Assembly (NCBI GenBank): GCA_945910005.1
Contig: OX246738.1
Location: 21,354,186-21,418,185 of the forward strand
DNA from: Isoperla grammatica
Lineage: Eukaryota; Arthropoda; Insecta; Plecoptera; Perlodidae
Reading direction: 5' to 3'
Length of the DNA: 64,000 bases
The notes under the pieces were generated by a model that had not been told where the DNA came from, searched no databases, and saw only the letters and a program-made list of their open reading frames with translations. The position numbers were made by a program, and so were the translations under genes. Positions 28,201 to 42,100 of the stretch are shown piece after piece; position 1 is the first letter of the stretch; every line of letters starts with the position of its first letter.

Positions 28201-31200
28201 CATTAGTATTACTTTTTTAACTTCCACACCTCCTTTCAAGGGGAAATATCGCCTCTTTTATATATCAACGTTTTTAAAACTTATCAATGAAGAATTTGCT
28301 GAAATATATAAGTCCCTTGAAAATAAATATGTATTGTTTATATTATATAATACAAATACAACGAGGATGTTACTTTGAGTTATTTAGCTATGTTCGAGGC
28401 GACTGCTCCCCCCCCCCCCCCCCCCCCTCCGTACTTCTCTACAAGAATTATCGGAGGGAGGAATGAATCGGGTGCAGAAAGATAAAGTAGGCCTACCATA
28501 TTTATATTATTGCCATTATAACTTGCAGTAATGATTTTTTTAAATATTCTATTTATATGGCGTGTATTTCATTTCAAACGAGATGGCATCGCAATACGTG
28601 AATACGGAAAATGCGGTGGCATAACCACAACTAATTTCCGCTGTTTCCCCCCCCCCCCCTCTCCCCCGCCTATAGGTGAGATTGAACTTACTGTTTTCAA
28701 GCGAGGAGTGTCATACGAATGAGAAACTTGAGTCTAGGATGATGGAATCCGGCCATATCTATTCATACGTGAAACTTGGAATTTTTGTAGGTTTGATGGC
28801 TACAAGCAACCCTATACAAGTTCTTGCTGGAATGCTAAAGTTTACCGTTTCTACTTTCTAGCGTTTCATGGCAATATAAGGACGGTAGAGAAAAATTACT
28901 TTTCTTGCTTTACAATGTTGATAGGTGAGCATGACGTTCGTATTGTGTTTGTTGAAGGAATTCCCCGTAAGCTGTCAGTTCCAGCTTAGGTTCCCAAACT
29001 GTTGTAAACTGTTAGTAGACCCCTGCACGATTAGAACATGTACTACCCTCGTTACCATTAATACAACGTGTATATGCTTCAACCATGCATACACAACCTT
29101 TCATTACAAATTGTTATATCGCCATATATATATACATTTATTTATTAAAATAACACATTTTTTGGGTAAACCAATTTTTAGGCTTTATTTTATTTTTTAA
29201 ATCAACGTTTTGATTAGGTATAGACCTGTTTGTTTCTAGATAAAAAAAAAAAAAAAAAAAAAAAAAAACTATAAACAATTTCCAAACCCCAAACGTCGAA
29301 ACGTTGATTTAAAAAAAAATGAAGCGTAAAGATTGGTTTAACCGAAAAGTGCTTATACTTTTACAACATTTTGCAACCAACAAAATTTAAAAAATATTAT
29401 GTATGTATATATCGACTGACGTTTAGATTCAGACATGTCTAAAGGTGTCGTTGTAGTAGCAATTGCTTTTTATAGTCCTAAATGGTATACTAATTTTTCC
29501 TTCGCTTACTTAGGCCATTCCATGTAATCTTTCATTTGAGAAGTAGTGGGTCTCGTGTTATTTGGGCTCCATTGATAATTGGTAGTTTTTTTAATTTTGA
29601 TTTTTTAACTGGAAGCCGTCAGCCCCAAACCCAAACCCCAAAAACCAAGGTTACAGTTGAAACGGTTGCAGATCAGAGAACCGCAGAACGCCACCAGTCA
29701 CGCAAACTACTCTCGCGCCGCATCCGAGTAGTAGCTATTTTTTAACACTAAGTGTTCAACTTGATTTTTCTTTAGCGTAGGTACGGTACTTAGTTTTTAA
29801 AAAAATATACTCTTTTACTAGAAAATATTCAACATTATCTTTGACATCCAGAATTGTTACATTCTGTAAATTTATATTCGAATGTATCAATGCTTGTTAG
29901 TGTTCTGAGGCAAATATTCAAACTTCGCGCTCTCTGGCCTTGTAGCCAATCAGCGATTACTTGATAGTCCAACCCCCTCGGTACGCTGAATAAAAGAGGG
30001 GGTTTAGGTGGTTTCATATGAGGATCACTTGTCACTTACAAAGGAATTGCTCTCCCCTCATTCATTGTATACTGTTGGAAAAGTGCTCGGCGAAAAGCGC
30101 CCTTAGAGTGTGTACAGATGGGGCTATGTACGGTCGACGAAGCCCGCACGTGCCAGACTTTCCCACCCCACCACCTTTATGTGTGCACCTTTCTGTCTGG
30201 ACTGGAGGGGGTCACTAAACTGTCTGGGAGCTAAGCAGGGGTTTCCCGTATTGATTTTATTTAGGGTGAATTTTTGGGTTGACGTTCCCGCCATAGGGCG
30301 ATGTCAGATGTCGACAAGGGTGTTCAAATGTTTCTGTGTGTGTGTGTGCATGTACTATTACCCTTATCGGAGGAATCATCTCTACGGTTGTCCATCGACA
30401 TCGATTTATCGGCTATTTCTCGAAGCCGATACAAATTTCTGATGTCGATTTTTATTTTTGATGTTCAAATAATATTTGTAAGTGAGCAGCCAACGAGGGC
30501 GCTCGCGGTGTTGCTCAGCTGCCCCTCTGTACGTCGTACGCAACAATGATGTGTGCATTGGTTTCGGTTTTCTGTTTCCTGCACTTTTATTTTCAAACGG
30601 ATTATGACATCAATATCCGTGTAAAATCACTGTTCGTGAATGACTGCGACTCCCTCCTTGGCTTCCTGTTGGGAGCTGTTGTCACTTATTTATAGAACAA
30701 TGGCTATAGTTGTAAAATCTTCAGAAAATGAATAACATACTCCAGGTTCACTGATATACTATGACATTGTGGAACGTATTTAACTTTGTATTATTATTTA
30801 ATATTTATTATCCTAAATTATAAATTAGGCATAGCAGACTAGACGAAATTTAATTTCATATATTAAATGCAAATTGTCATGGGTAAAATCTGAAAAAAAA
30901 GGGTTATTTCGTTCATCAATATAATTATTATTGGTTACTTATGGCTCATACATGGCTGTTGAGTGTTGACACCGTGCACCGTGTTTCCCGCCATAAACAA
31001 ACGCGTAACTCATTTAAAAACATGAAAATCCCTGCTACGCCATCGAAATTATAAATTTTTCGGTTCAAAGAGTTGATTGCGCTAATCTTGTGAAATAATA
31101 ACAGAAACACTTGCTAGTTCCTATTGTCGTTACTATAATGTAGCCATATACAACGGTCCATGGGCCATAGCCCGGCATAGGCGTGACCGCACCCACTAAA

Positions 31201-34200
31201 ATTAATATCGACCAGATGTAAAAGGACTAGTTTCTTTTGCTCAATCCAAATTTGTCCTGGTAATAGAAAGTGTTGAGAGTAGCTCTGTCTGTCGTAAGGC
31301 GCGACAAAGTGCTGGGACGTCATTTCATATTATGATCCTTTTCATATTGCCCACGGCCAACTGTTGTAGAAGTAAAGCTGTGCCCGATACATTTCCAATT
31401 TTGAGATCTATAAACCAGTTCTGCGTATTAGCCAGAACACAGCCTATGGCAGCCTAGATGTCAATATGTTTCTTAAAACTTGACACTTCTCAAAAGCCTA
31501 AACGAAAAATGTTTCCGTTTTTCCTTCACCATTCCTACAGCCAGCAGATGGTCATGTTGACTACCCCTGTGTGACCTTAATATCTTATTGTTATCAATTG
31601 TTATCAAATTCATCCGATACAGCTGCTCCCCTCCAGCCAGCACCGATTCCTTCTTCCGAGGTACGGCTGAGCAGCTGGTATTCACAATAACGTCTTGGAG
31701 TTCCCCAAGGTGCTGCGATGGGACCACGCATTGTCTCCCTGCCGCGGGACGCGTGCGCCCGTTATTACACGAAGGTACCTAGGCTACTTCCGATTTCCAG
31801 GGGTCTTTCCGTTCCCCTCCGATGTTTTCCCATTCTTCTCTCGCATCGCCGTCTTATGTTCTTGCAACCAGCCCCTGCCCCGACCCCGACGACATTTCAG
31901 TCGGCAGCCACAGTTGTACATAGTTCGACGTCCCGGAAGTAGTTTGTTAATTAAATTTGTAAATTTTCTTATTTTTCTGGTATGCTTTATTGTTGTATTT
32001 TTTTTTTAAATCAACAAAATTGGCGTGCTACTAATTTGCAATATGTTTTATTACTAGTTTCCCATTGCTTAAAATTATGGACATGAACATTGCACAAGAG
32101 TACGGCTACTCTACTCCATCACTAGAATCCACAAAAAAGAAATAATAATTTTTTTATTTGTGTCTCGTTTCCAATCCTTCCATTCGATATGGTGAAGACG
32201 CATGGTGAAGACTAGTGAGTTGATGGGAGACCAGGATTACAAAACCCATCCATTATCCCGTACAGGATTCGACCCCTAACTGGTACGTCTAGGAAGGTTT
32301 AACCAGGGCTATACGGCCGTTCGTTATAAAACATATATGGTTGGTTGTTGAAAAAAAAATTAAGCTTTAAAATAAAATTATCTTTTTACCTACTCTTGTG
32401 TTGCTCTTTATCTTAGCATAATATGTACCTCGCTGGTACGGGGTTACCTTAACTATGTATTATATTTTTCTCTTTTGAGGGGGGGGGGGGGGCATATAGT
32501 AATAATAACGTTATGTTCTAGAGTAGAGAGTAAATTTAAAGAAATCGAAACTGCGATCAATACCGCGAGGGGGGGGGGATATTTATTATATATACCTGCA
32601 AATATAACCCTGTTTGCTTTTTTTTTTTTTTTACTCATAGTGACTTCAAATTTATAGAGATCGAGGAAACAAAGAATACCACTGTTTTTGTGATTTGGGG
32701 GGGGGGGGGGGGGGGTTGGAGGAGCAGAAAGTTATTTTTTTGTGGGGATGGTTGAACCATCGGCCATCGTAATACGGCATTCCTCTGCAATCACACCACT
32801 GCGCAAAACCTACATACATCAATATTCAACCATATATCAAATCAAATCTTTGTTTGCTTGGTCAAGGCTCACATGGCAATTGCCGTCTCTTAGGAGGTAG
32901 AGTTCTTGTGGTCAAAGTATATCATCGAGTAGTACAATTCGGACCGGCGTGGGATGTAGATTATCGTGACTCGTTATGAATGATATTCGGCATCTAATCT
33001 TGTCTGATGAGCATTCTCTGCATCTTCACTGTGGTCGAGGATCGGTGCTCGCAAAGAGGGCTCTCGTATAACTTTTGTCATCAATGTTATCCCAATCATA
33101 TCATATTTCCATCATATTTCCTATTCCAGCTTTCACATTCTTTCACATGCCGATCCTTTTTACATTATATGTCTCTTACTGCGACCCTCTTTGCGATTCA
33201 CAAGCATACCAACCCCACGCTCCCTAAAACCCCTAACTCCCCCCCCCCCCCCTCCCCCCTTATTCTGGATTCCCTTATCACGACCCCCGCGATGTGCAAT
33301 GGATGGGATTCAGTCGACGTATTATGACAGCTACTAGCCCAACGTAAAAGTCTCTCATACCGATCTACCATGCGCGCTTTTTCATCGGACATCAACAAGT
33401 TCCTGGCGTTCTTTCACACATTCGTTAACGCTGTCTTCCGCTTAGGAGAGTGCACAAGCCTGATTAGTCACGCCCGCTGCTTGTTAGGAATTTTCAGGTA
33501 TCCAACCCGGTTACGTAAATTAATTATCCCTAATGGACCTGTTTGAAGGAAATGTTAGGAAGTAGAAGAGTAGAAGTTGTAGTGGTAGAAGTAGTTGGTA
33601 CCATGAACTCGGCTGTTTTGTAAGTATGAGGCTAATTAAACTAACAAATGAGTTTCACGTCGAATGGCGCCAAATGCCATAGCGCACGTCACGGCACCTT
33701 ATACCGCCTGGCGGATATTCACACGGTGCTGAATGAAAGCCTGGCTTCCCCCGATGCGCTGGATGGCATGGGGATGTTGGCGTGGAAGCGAGACGAGCTC
33801 CCCGTCACACCCGGCGATATTCCCATGCATGGGGTCGCACCACCCGATTACAATATTTCGATCATTCCCGTCAGCTGCGTGCGATGAAGTTTTCGATGCG
33901 AATCTACAACGATTTGGTGCTTCAGACATTACTTTCATACTCGTCAATGGTCAAGGGAGCCGGAAACATGAATTGCTGTGCTGAATATAACATGGAATGG
34001 TATAAATTAGTGGTGGTCGATTTGTTTTCATAATTCAAAAATAATATTTATTATAACAATACAGTACAATGTATATTTCTGATTTATACAAAGCCTGTTC
34101 ATGCTACTTTTGATGATTCACTTAAATTTTATTTATTCATTCATTCCAAGGACTTGTTTGAAACCCTAAGCCGGTTCCCATATACGAGCATCGAAGTTAA

Positions 34201-37200
34201 GCAACATCGGTCTAGGTCAGGAGGAGGGTGGTGACCGCTCGACTCTGAAACACTAATAGTTACCGTTGGTTAGAGCAGATTGGAGGGATCAAAAGCTTGT
34301 GTTCGTTCTTCTCGTCAACTGCTCGCAAGCCATGTTGGTGGAGGAACCCATGACTGGTCAAAATTACATCGTCCTTTCGGATATTTGATGTAATGTACTC
34401 ACAAGAGACAAAACCATACTCTAATACAGTGTCCAAACTTTGCAATTAACTGCTGCTAGTTAATTAGTCTACCTGTGTGGAAGTTTTTCAAACCGATTAA
34501 CCAGAGTCGAATTAACTTCGGGATACTACAACCAGTTAATTTCCTAATTAAAAACTAAACTAAATTAGTAATTTCTATAAAATCACAAAATCTAGTTCTG
34601 GATCACCATGGAAATAGTTGATGTTGCACTGATCGAAATGAACATCTTCAGTGTATACCGCAAAGTGTATACGACCACGACGATAATGACCGCGCAATTG
34701 TCTGTCCCCCCCCCCCCCCCCCCCCCCCCCCCCGCCCCGCCCCGCCCGTCTGCTGTACGTCAGTCATTCACTCACTCGCACAGTGCAGTGAGTGTGCGTG
34801 AGTGCGTGCGTGCAGAGAACCAACTCCCGCGTAGCCTTGAAGCAGTGTAGACGATGAAATAAGCAAATGAAAGTGCATTGCACTCGTCTCACTCGAGCAG
34901 AGTCGTTCTGCCGTCATCCTGTTCCGACAAACCGCCACCCGTTCGTTACTACATTCAACAAGATACGTGTCGGTAACCCGTGGAACTAAGTTCTCAAATT
35001 ATTAATAAAATACAACGTGTGCCACACATCATAAACAACAAATTGATACCAGTGCTAAAGTCTAGAACCGCGCGAAATTACCGTTGTTAGTAACATCTCG
35101 AGAATGGTACTATCATCACAGTATAAAGAGGATACTGTGCTATCATTGAGTGAGAGTAACTCAATGGTACTATGCGAAAAACTTAGAGCTCCTTAGAGTG
35201 TGCTGAATATTTTTTTTTAGAGATGAGATGAGATTAGGTCCCCCAATTCCTTTTTAAATGTAGTGCCTCCTATACTTGGTTTGAGCATTTGGTGTTTTAC
35301 CTCAACAGCTAATATCATAGGTCATATGATGTCGGCCGAATCATATCCATTCCACAACGGGGTCGTCTTATAAGAGAATCCAAATAAAGGGGGAGGGGGG
35401 AGGATTACGGGCGTTGGGAGCTCTAACTTCAAATACCAATCTTTGATAGGTCACGACTCACGCACGAACGCATCGGTAAGGTTCGCACTGTCCAATCACT
35501 GATTCATATGTTTCGTATTTGAAATATCGATCTTTGATTGGTTATCGCTCACTCGTCGATGGTGTTCGAAGCCTACAGGGTTGGTTTAGTCACTTTAAAT
35601 TAAAGTCCCCCACTGCAAATCAGTTTAGTTACTGAGTGGGTAGACTCTAAATGTGAATTTATTTATTTATTTTTTATTTAAGGTTGTTTTGTTTGTGCTA
35701 GTTCCGTTTCCTCCAATCTCCTCCCGGCCGTTTGGCCCTGCAATATAATATATGTCCAGCGTACTGCGTAGCCACAGATAAGGGATTGTAGCGTAGCTCT
35801 GCCTGTCTTGAAAAGCGACACAGAGGTTTACATAACGGTCGGCTACGTCGTTAAAACCAAATAATAGTATCATGTACAGGGGTGACGCTAAGGGGAGGCG
35901 AGGGGGGGCAGTCGCCCCCCCGAGCATCGCCTTCGCCCCCCCAGTCGCCCCCCCAACCAGTATTTACTACTTGACAATCGTTATGCATTCAAAACCGCGT
36001 TCAATTGTCAGATACATATTTTATTTATTTACATTTTAAGTGTGTACTGTATACAGTAAAGGTATACTCTAATAGGGACTAATTATTTAATTAAAATCCC
36101 AACTCAGTAATCTAACCGACCACGTTCTGATGACATAACGAAGAACGCAACGAACATTTCATTACACGAATTGTTTCCTTACACGGTTGAATTATTCGGT
36201 GACTATTAACAGTTTCTATTAATTTTACGTGACTTCATTAATTGTTATCCTGCATCAAGCGCAGGTTGCGAGCGCACCTTCCCTTGTCTTAGGTTTGCAA
36301 CAATCGCCTTCGAGATTTGATAATATTATCCATTGAAAAATCAATCGTTAATGTCATCAATTTGCATCAAGTTGTCCTGCGGTTTGATGCTGAGCACCAG
36401 AACGAGCATAATCACATTTTCTTCCAGTTTAGTACAATAATCCGAAAACCCCAAGGGTTCACGATGCCGGGGGGGGGGGGGGGGGGGCGGTATTTTACAC
36501 GTCCAGATTGCGACAGCGTTTGCGCCCCCAACTGGCATACTCGCCCCTGAATCGCCACCCCTAATGTAACATCCTAGCGTCGCCACTGATCATGTATGAT
36601 TGATTGATTGATTAATGAGGCTTAACGTCTCATATTTTGTGCAATAATGGCTAATCGAGACGATGAGCGGGTGATAATGAAGATGAGGAGATGATCCGAA
36701 TCACATTCATTGTAAGTCGCGTGGGTCGTCATGCGGGAGTCCAGCAAGGGTGGGCAGGGCGAAGTGGGAGGAGACATATTCAGTGGGACAGTGGGGGGGG
36801 GGGGGGGGGGCAAAGGAAGAGAGTCACTCAGGGCCTATTCTTCCCCGGGCCCAGACGGGCAGTATCATGTATGAGACCTTAGACCTTATTTTGTTCCTAT
36901 ACCTTTCTGATCATCGCTTCCCCTAATTTTCTCAAATTGTGAAATAGAATGATTTCTGCCGGATTTTGTATTTTATTTGTGAGTACATGGTAGGCATCGG
37001 ATGATGCTAATATCCTCTTCGCCTGGGCGACATTTTCTCCTGATTATAGTGGGGGAAGGGGGTTGTAGGCCTACTCGTTTTGTTCCTAATTGCAGCTAAC
37101 CTATTGAGACGACGCCATTTCTTCGCCACGCTCCCGTTGCCGATGTGATACACTTGTATCAGTACAGATAGGTATCACCCCCCCCCCCCCCCCCGGCTCC

Positions 37201-38985
37201 CGTTGCCGATGTGTAGAGGTAGTGAAAAATGGTGTAAACGAAATTCGCGAAATTTTTTTAATTTACGTTATTTCCCTAAAATATAATGTTGTCGACGATT
37301 TACCACATTTTGAAATCGTGAATTTCGCGTAATCTCACCTATAGCGCGAAATCGCGAACGAAATTGTATAAAACTGGTCAAAACGCGAATTAACGCACGA
37401 AATTGATCTTTTGGGGCGTGTTTTATTCTTTTTATCGCAAACTGCGAAAATCAGTTAGTCATTTCTACAGTAAAGCTGTTAAAAATGTAAAGCATTGTAA
37501 TTACATAATTAAAGTTGACTGTACAGAACATATAAACCTTATTTTAATAATATTACTTTATAACTCCCCCAAACCTTTTTTTTTTTTTTTAGAAGCGTTT
37601 TTGGCCATTTCTGTCACATCGCGAAAAACGCGAAATTTGGATTTTTCAAAACAAAATTTAGGTTTTTGTATTAGGTACCATTTCTCATTATCTCTACCGA
37701 TGTGATACACTTGTATCGGTACAGACAGGTATCACCCTCCCCCCCCCCACCCCCCACCCGCCTCCCGTTGCCGATGTGATACACTTGGATCGGTACAGGT
37801 ATCACTTATTGCTGTCCTGGCTAGTGATGTAAAAAAAACGCGGGAAACCGTTTGACCGCATATGACCCGAGTACGTCAGGACCACCGTAGCCAATATCTT
37901 TGGTCTTGACTATTATAATAATAATTTTTCGATTATCCTGGCTTTCAAACGAATAATACGTGGCAATTTTTGTAATTAAATGCAAATATAATCCACCACT
38001 TGGAATATTTATCACTATCAGTATGTAGGGACGAATTCAGGCTACTTAATTTTGTTAGCTGCAAATCATTATAATTGTACCTAACCGCGGGGCAGGTGTT
38101 CTTTGCCCTCAACCTTCATGCATTACCTCACGCGCCCATCTCGATTACCCTCGTCCATAAAGAGGTGATTGACAATATCACTATCAAGTACAATGAATGC
38201 ACATCACCTCCACCTTGAGACATGGACGTTGAGGTACCTTTTATAGTTACCTAATTAATTCACCTATAACACGAATGTTAGGTTTGCGTTGGTACATTGA
38301 CTCCTATCCTGTTCCCGCCCCGGTCGCCAGCAGCGTGTGTCGATCTTATTACGAGGGGGGGGGGGGGGGGGGGTATTTTGGCGCCCGAGCTCGAAGCCGC
38401 GGCTGTGGAAGTGTTGAGCGGCAGTCGGTGACGGGACTGCGTGTCGAGTAGACCTATGCGTGTGTGCATCTCCTTGCTTCTGTCATTCCTTCAGAGACAA
38501 TGTCGTGGGATACTGTCATCACGGATTGCTGTGAGGTGTGCGATAGTTGTTCAAGGTAGGGTGTGCACTTTTATACGCGAGTATTGCGAAGAAGCGTTGG
38601 TGAGACCTTTGTTGTCTCTCTGCTCGGACGTTTGTTTTGGTTTAGACTCGACCCGCCCGATCGTGTTGTGGTGGTGGTAGATAGCACGGTGTGATAACGC
38701 ACTGTGTTTACATTAACCCAGTAGCAAGTGGTTAGTGATTAGTTGTTATTGAAACGTCGCGACCAATTTTCTGAGAGTGAACCCCCTGCGCAGGATTCAG
38801 GCGGCAACTGACAGAAACATATTATTGATAACGATTTCGCGAACAACAGTTTGGATCATGGATCGGATCGGATCATGGAAGATTGTATTAGTTTTTTATT
38901 ATTATTATTTTTAATGTCCTCCACTGAAAATCAGTTCTTGTAACTGAGTGGGTTGGAGACAATAAAAACAAATTTTTGTACGTAC

Positions 38986-39048
<63 letters not shown>

Positions 39049-39094
39049 GGTCCAGTCTAACAATGTCCCAATAACTACTTATTCGTCGAATAGC

Positions 39095-39157
<63 letters not shown>

Positions 39158-42100
39158 TTTGTCGAGTTTGCTCCTTGTCGTGATTACTTGGTCCAAACGG
39201 TGTTGAAACGTGAAATGACCTTTTACTCTTATTTTTCTGCTTAATTGCTCTTTTCCACAGTCATCTTAGGCGACATTTTTTTCATTTTTTCCGTTCGTTT
39301 AGTTCCGTCAACATCACCCCAACAATGATGACGTAGATAATAGACGACGACGCTGACATTTCGGCCTTACGTCGTATTTTGGCTACAATGCAGGCTAATC
39401 GAGACGAGCTAATTTCCACAAACTAGCGGCTTCTTATTCTCAGCAGCTGCTATATACTTGATACATTTACCACAAATCAAACATTCCATCGCCCTCACTG
39501 AAATTTCACACTTGCCAACAATTAGGTGTTGTAAGCTACATAATATTTTCTACGTGAACTTCCTAGCTGCTTTTATCTTAACCATCATGCACGTTTGCTG
39601 ATAAACATAGTTAGGGCCTACCTAATCCCTGCAGTGACCAATATTTACAATCTTCAATTTCCCGCGAAAATGCAGTTCCTTCCTTTTTGGGTGGCGGGAG
39701 AGGGGGGGGGGGGTACATTCAAAATGGCCGGCTGCTAAGTTTAAAATTTATTTTAGTTTTAGATACGGTACCAAAGTTAATAGTTATTTATCTTATTTGT
39801 GTATTCACACGGTTTCTTAGCTATAGCTATAGAACCATTACACACATTACACTGTATACATATGTAATGTTTTCAAATTTTATACAGTGATATACTTGAC
39901 TGCAGGCCTACTGTAACCCTTTTCATTAAATTTTACAAAAAATAACAAAAAACTGCTAAACAGAGCACCAGAAAGTGCTTAATAAAACACAAATCTAGTA
40001 TCCTATAGATTATAGAATGTATGTATGCATAGATTACTAATTAGTAATTACTCTATAGGAGACCAATACCAAAAACCCTAACGCTATCTAGAAAACAATC
40101 TTCTCCGGGACCGATTTTGGGCATCTTGTGCTGTGTTTTCAAAAAACATAAGAAATCCGGAGTCCCTGTAAAATTCATTTTTTATAATGAACATTTGTAA
40201 TTTTTTTCTTAGCTAACAAAAACCTGTCAAATGTCTCATACACATGCATTCTTTTATATTTCTTAACATTTCATTTTGTTGAAATTCAGTTTTAAATTGA
40301 ATGTTTCCCCAAATATAATCAAATAATGTAATTTTAAATTGTTAATGTCACTTAATTTACTTCTTCATGAATGAATCCGTCACCTGCAAATGAATTCTCC
40401 TCGCCTCTCTTCTCTTAATTCTCTATTCCACCTTCATTTCTGTATTCTCTAGGCTAAATCTCAAGGTCAACAACTTGGGGTTGCAGAATGATGTGCATTT
40501 ATTTTTATTTGGAAAAACGAGATCGTGTTTAATAGTGGATTCACCGAAATTAGGCAGCTGTAATATTTTTAATTCCTACCATGAAAGTAATGTTTTAATT
40601 TAATTAATAAGCTCACGTTCTGTCTCTTTTTTTCAGACTGTTGAAAGGTAGCGTCAAACTGACCAACGCAAATCGAGAACCAGGCAGTTTAAGTCGCAGT
40701 CGAGGATTCTTACGCCGAGTCAACGTCAACTCGCCCTACAACGATGAGAACAAACCTCTGGGGAACAAAGGGAACTGCATCTCGACTAACATGCAGGTCT
40801 TCAGTCCTGTCAAGGTACCGTCCACTACCATGCACGCACAATACAGTGTTTTTCACTTTGTAAAGCAGAGCTCCGAATAGCAGAATCAAAGATCGTTGCT
40901 ATAGTGTTGTTGTTTTTTGCATGGAAAATAGCACACATGAACAATTGAGTATCATGTTGCATTTCCAATAGGCTATCTAGAGACTATATAAATATCCGGG
41001 TCTTAAAACTTGTTAATCTGGACACAGTGTATTCAGAAACAAATTAAGTTGTATAGATTAATGTTCATATGGCAATTTATCAACATTTTATGAAATTATA
41101 TTTGAAGCCCTGCTCCATAGCAATTGGGGTTAAGGGTATTTCACTGCTACAATAGGTTTGTTTGTTTTACATACATAGTGTAGTGTTAACGTGAAAGTGA
41201 GTGTAGGCCAATTGTAGGCTTTTACACTTGATTTTGCTTCACGTCACCCAGAATAAGAAAACGCTTTTTGTCTACACTTTACACTAAGCTTTACACTGAC
41301 CCACTTACGTTTTGAGGTTATGGCGTGCATGCTCACATTATTTCCGTATATAGTCAAAAAAAAACTAATTAACATTTACTATCATTCAATTTTAAATGCA
41401 TTATTTTATTATGAAAGTGCTGCGGTTTTACCATCGGTGGAAAAAAAGCGTTTTTCATGATTAGTGATCTCCTTATTTTGAACTGACACATTTGTTTGGC
41501 GCCTTTTAATTACACTACACTTCCTGCATGAGCCGAAAAGCAGTTGTAGAAAGTGCTACACAAAGTATAGCACTGAGGTAAAACAAACGCCTTACACTTG
41601 GCTACACTTAATACCCAAATGCCTTTTAGAGAGATTGAGCATACACTAGTGTAAAGTGTAGGTTAGTGTAGGTAAAACAAACGAACCTATTGGTGATGTA
41701 ATTATTCACATTGGTCACATTGAAACATTCGGTAATTTTACAAAAAAAAAAAACGTAATGAGCCTAGTAAGTCGAGTGGGATACTATCTAATATAGTTAT
41801 CTGTCTTGGAAGACATATTTTAAATTAATTACGAGCTATGTTGTTTAATGGAAAAGTAAGTTTTTAATGGGCTAAGGAACTTTGGGAAAAGAAAACTACC
41901 GTACATTCTACATGTGGTTAGTCATTACAAAAGATGTTTTCGTTGTCTTTAGTTGGTATTGATACGTTTTCATATTTAACGCTAAATCCCGTTGCCAAAT
42001 AAAAATAAATAAATAAATTCACATTTAGAGTCCACCCACTTAGTAACTAAACTGATTTGCAGTGGGGGACTTTAATTTAAAGAGACTTAACCAACCCTGT

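Larger units (their letters stand above)
16243..40636 (+). other. Very long Cdc25 intron or 5' flank, repeat-rich
   Basis: This 24.4-kb block has no recognisable protein domain on either strand. It contains the SINE-like copies, the 5S-derived repeat, the hAT-like element at 35877, MITEs, microsatellites and about ten poly-G/poly-C runs listed separately. GC-richer islands that stay open in several frames (23180-23740, 27430-27910, 31600-31950, 33655-33990) are unexplained and may be decayed elements or non-coding exons. Whether it is all one intron depends on the 16200 exon being used. Confidence 0.45.

Noticed and set aside
28079..28378. 99-codon frame beginning MGDSTSHFTDRLNS as a Cdc25 first exon
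   Set aside because: A GTAAAG donor after ATTG would leave phase 1, which does not match the phase-2 entry at 40637; no domain seen.
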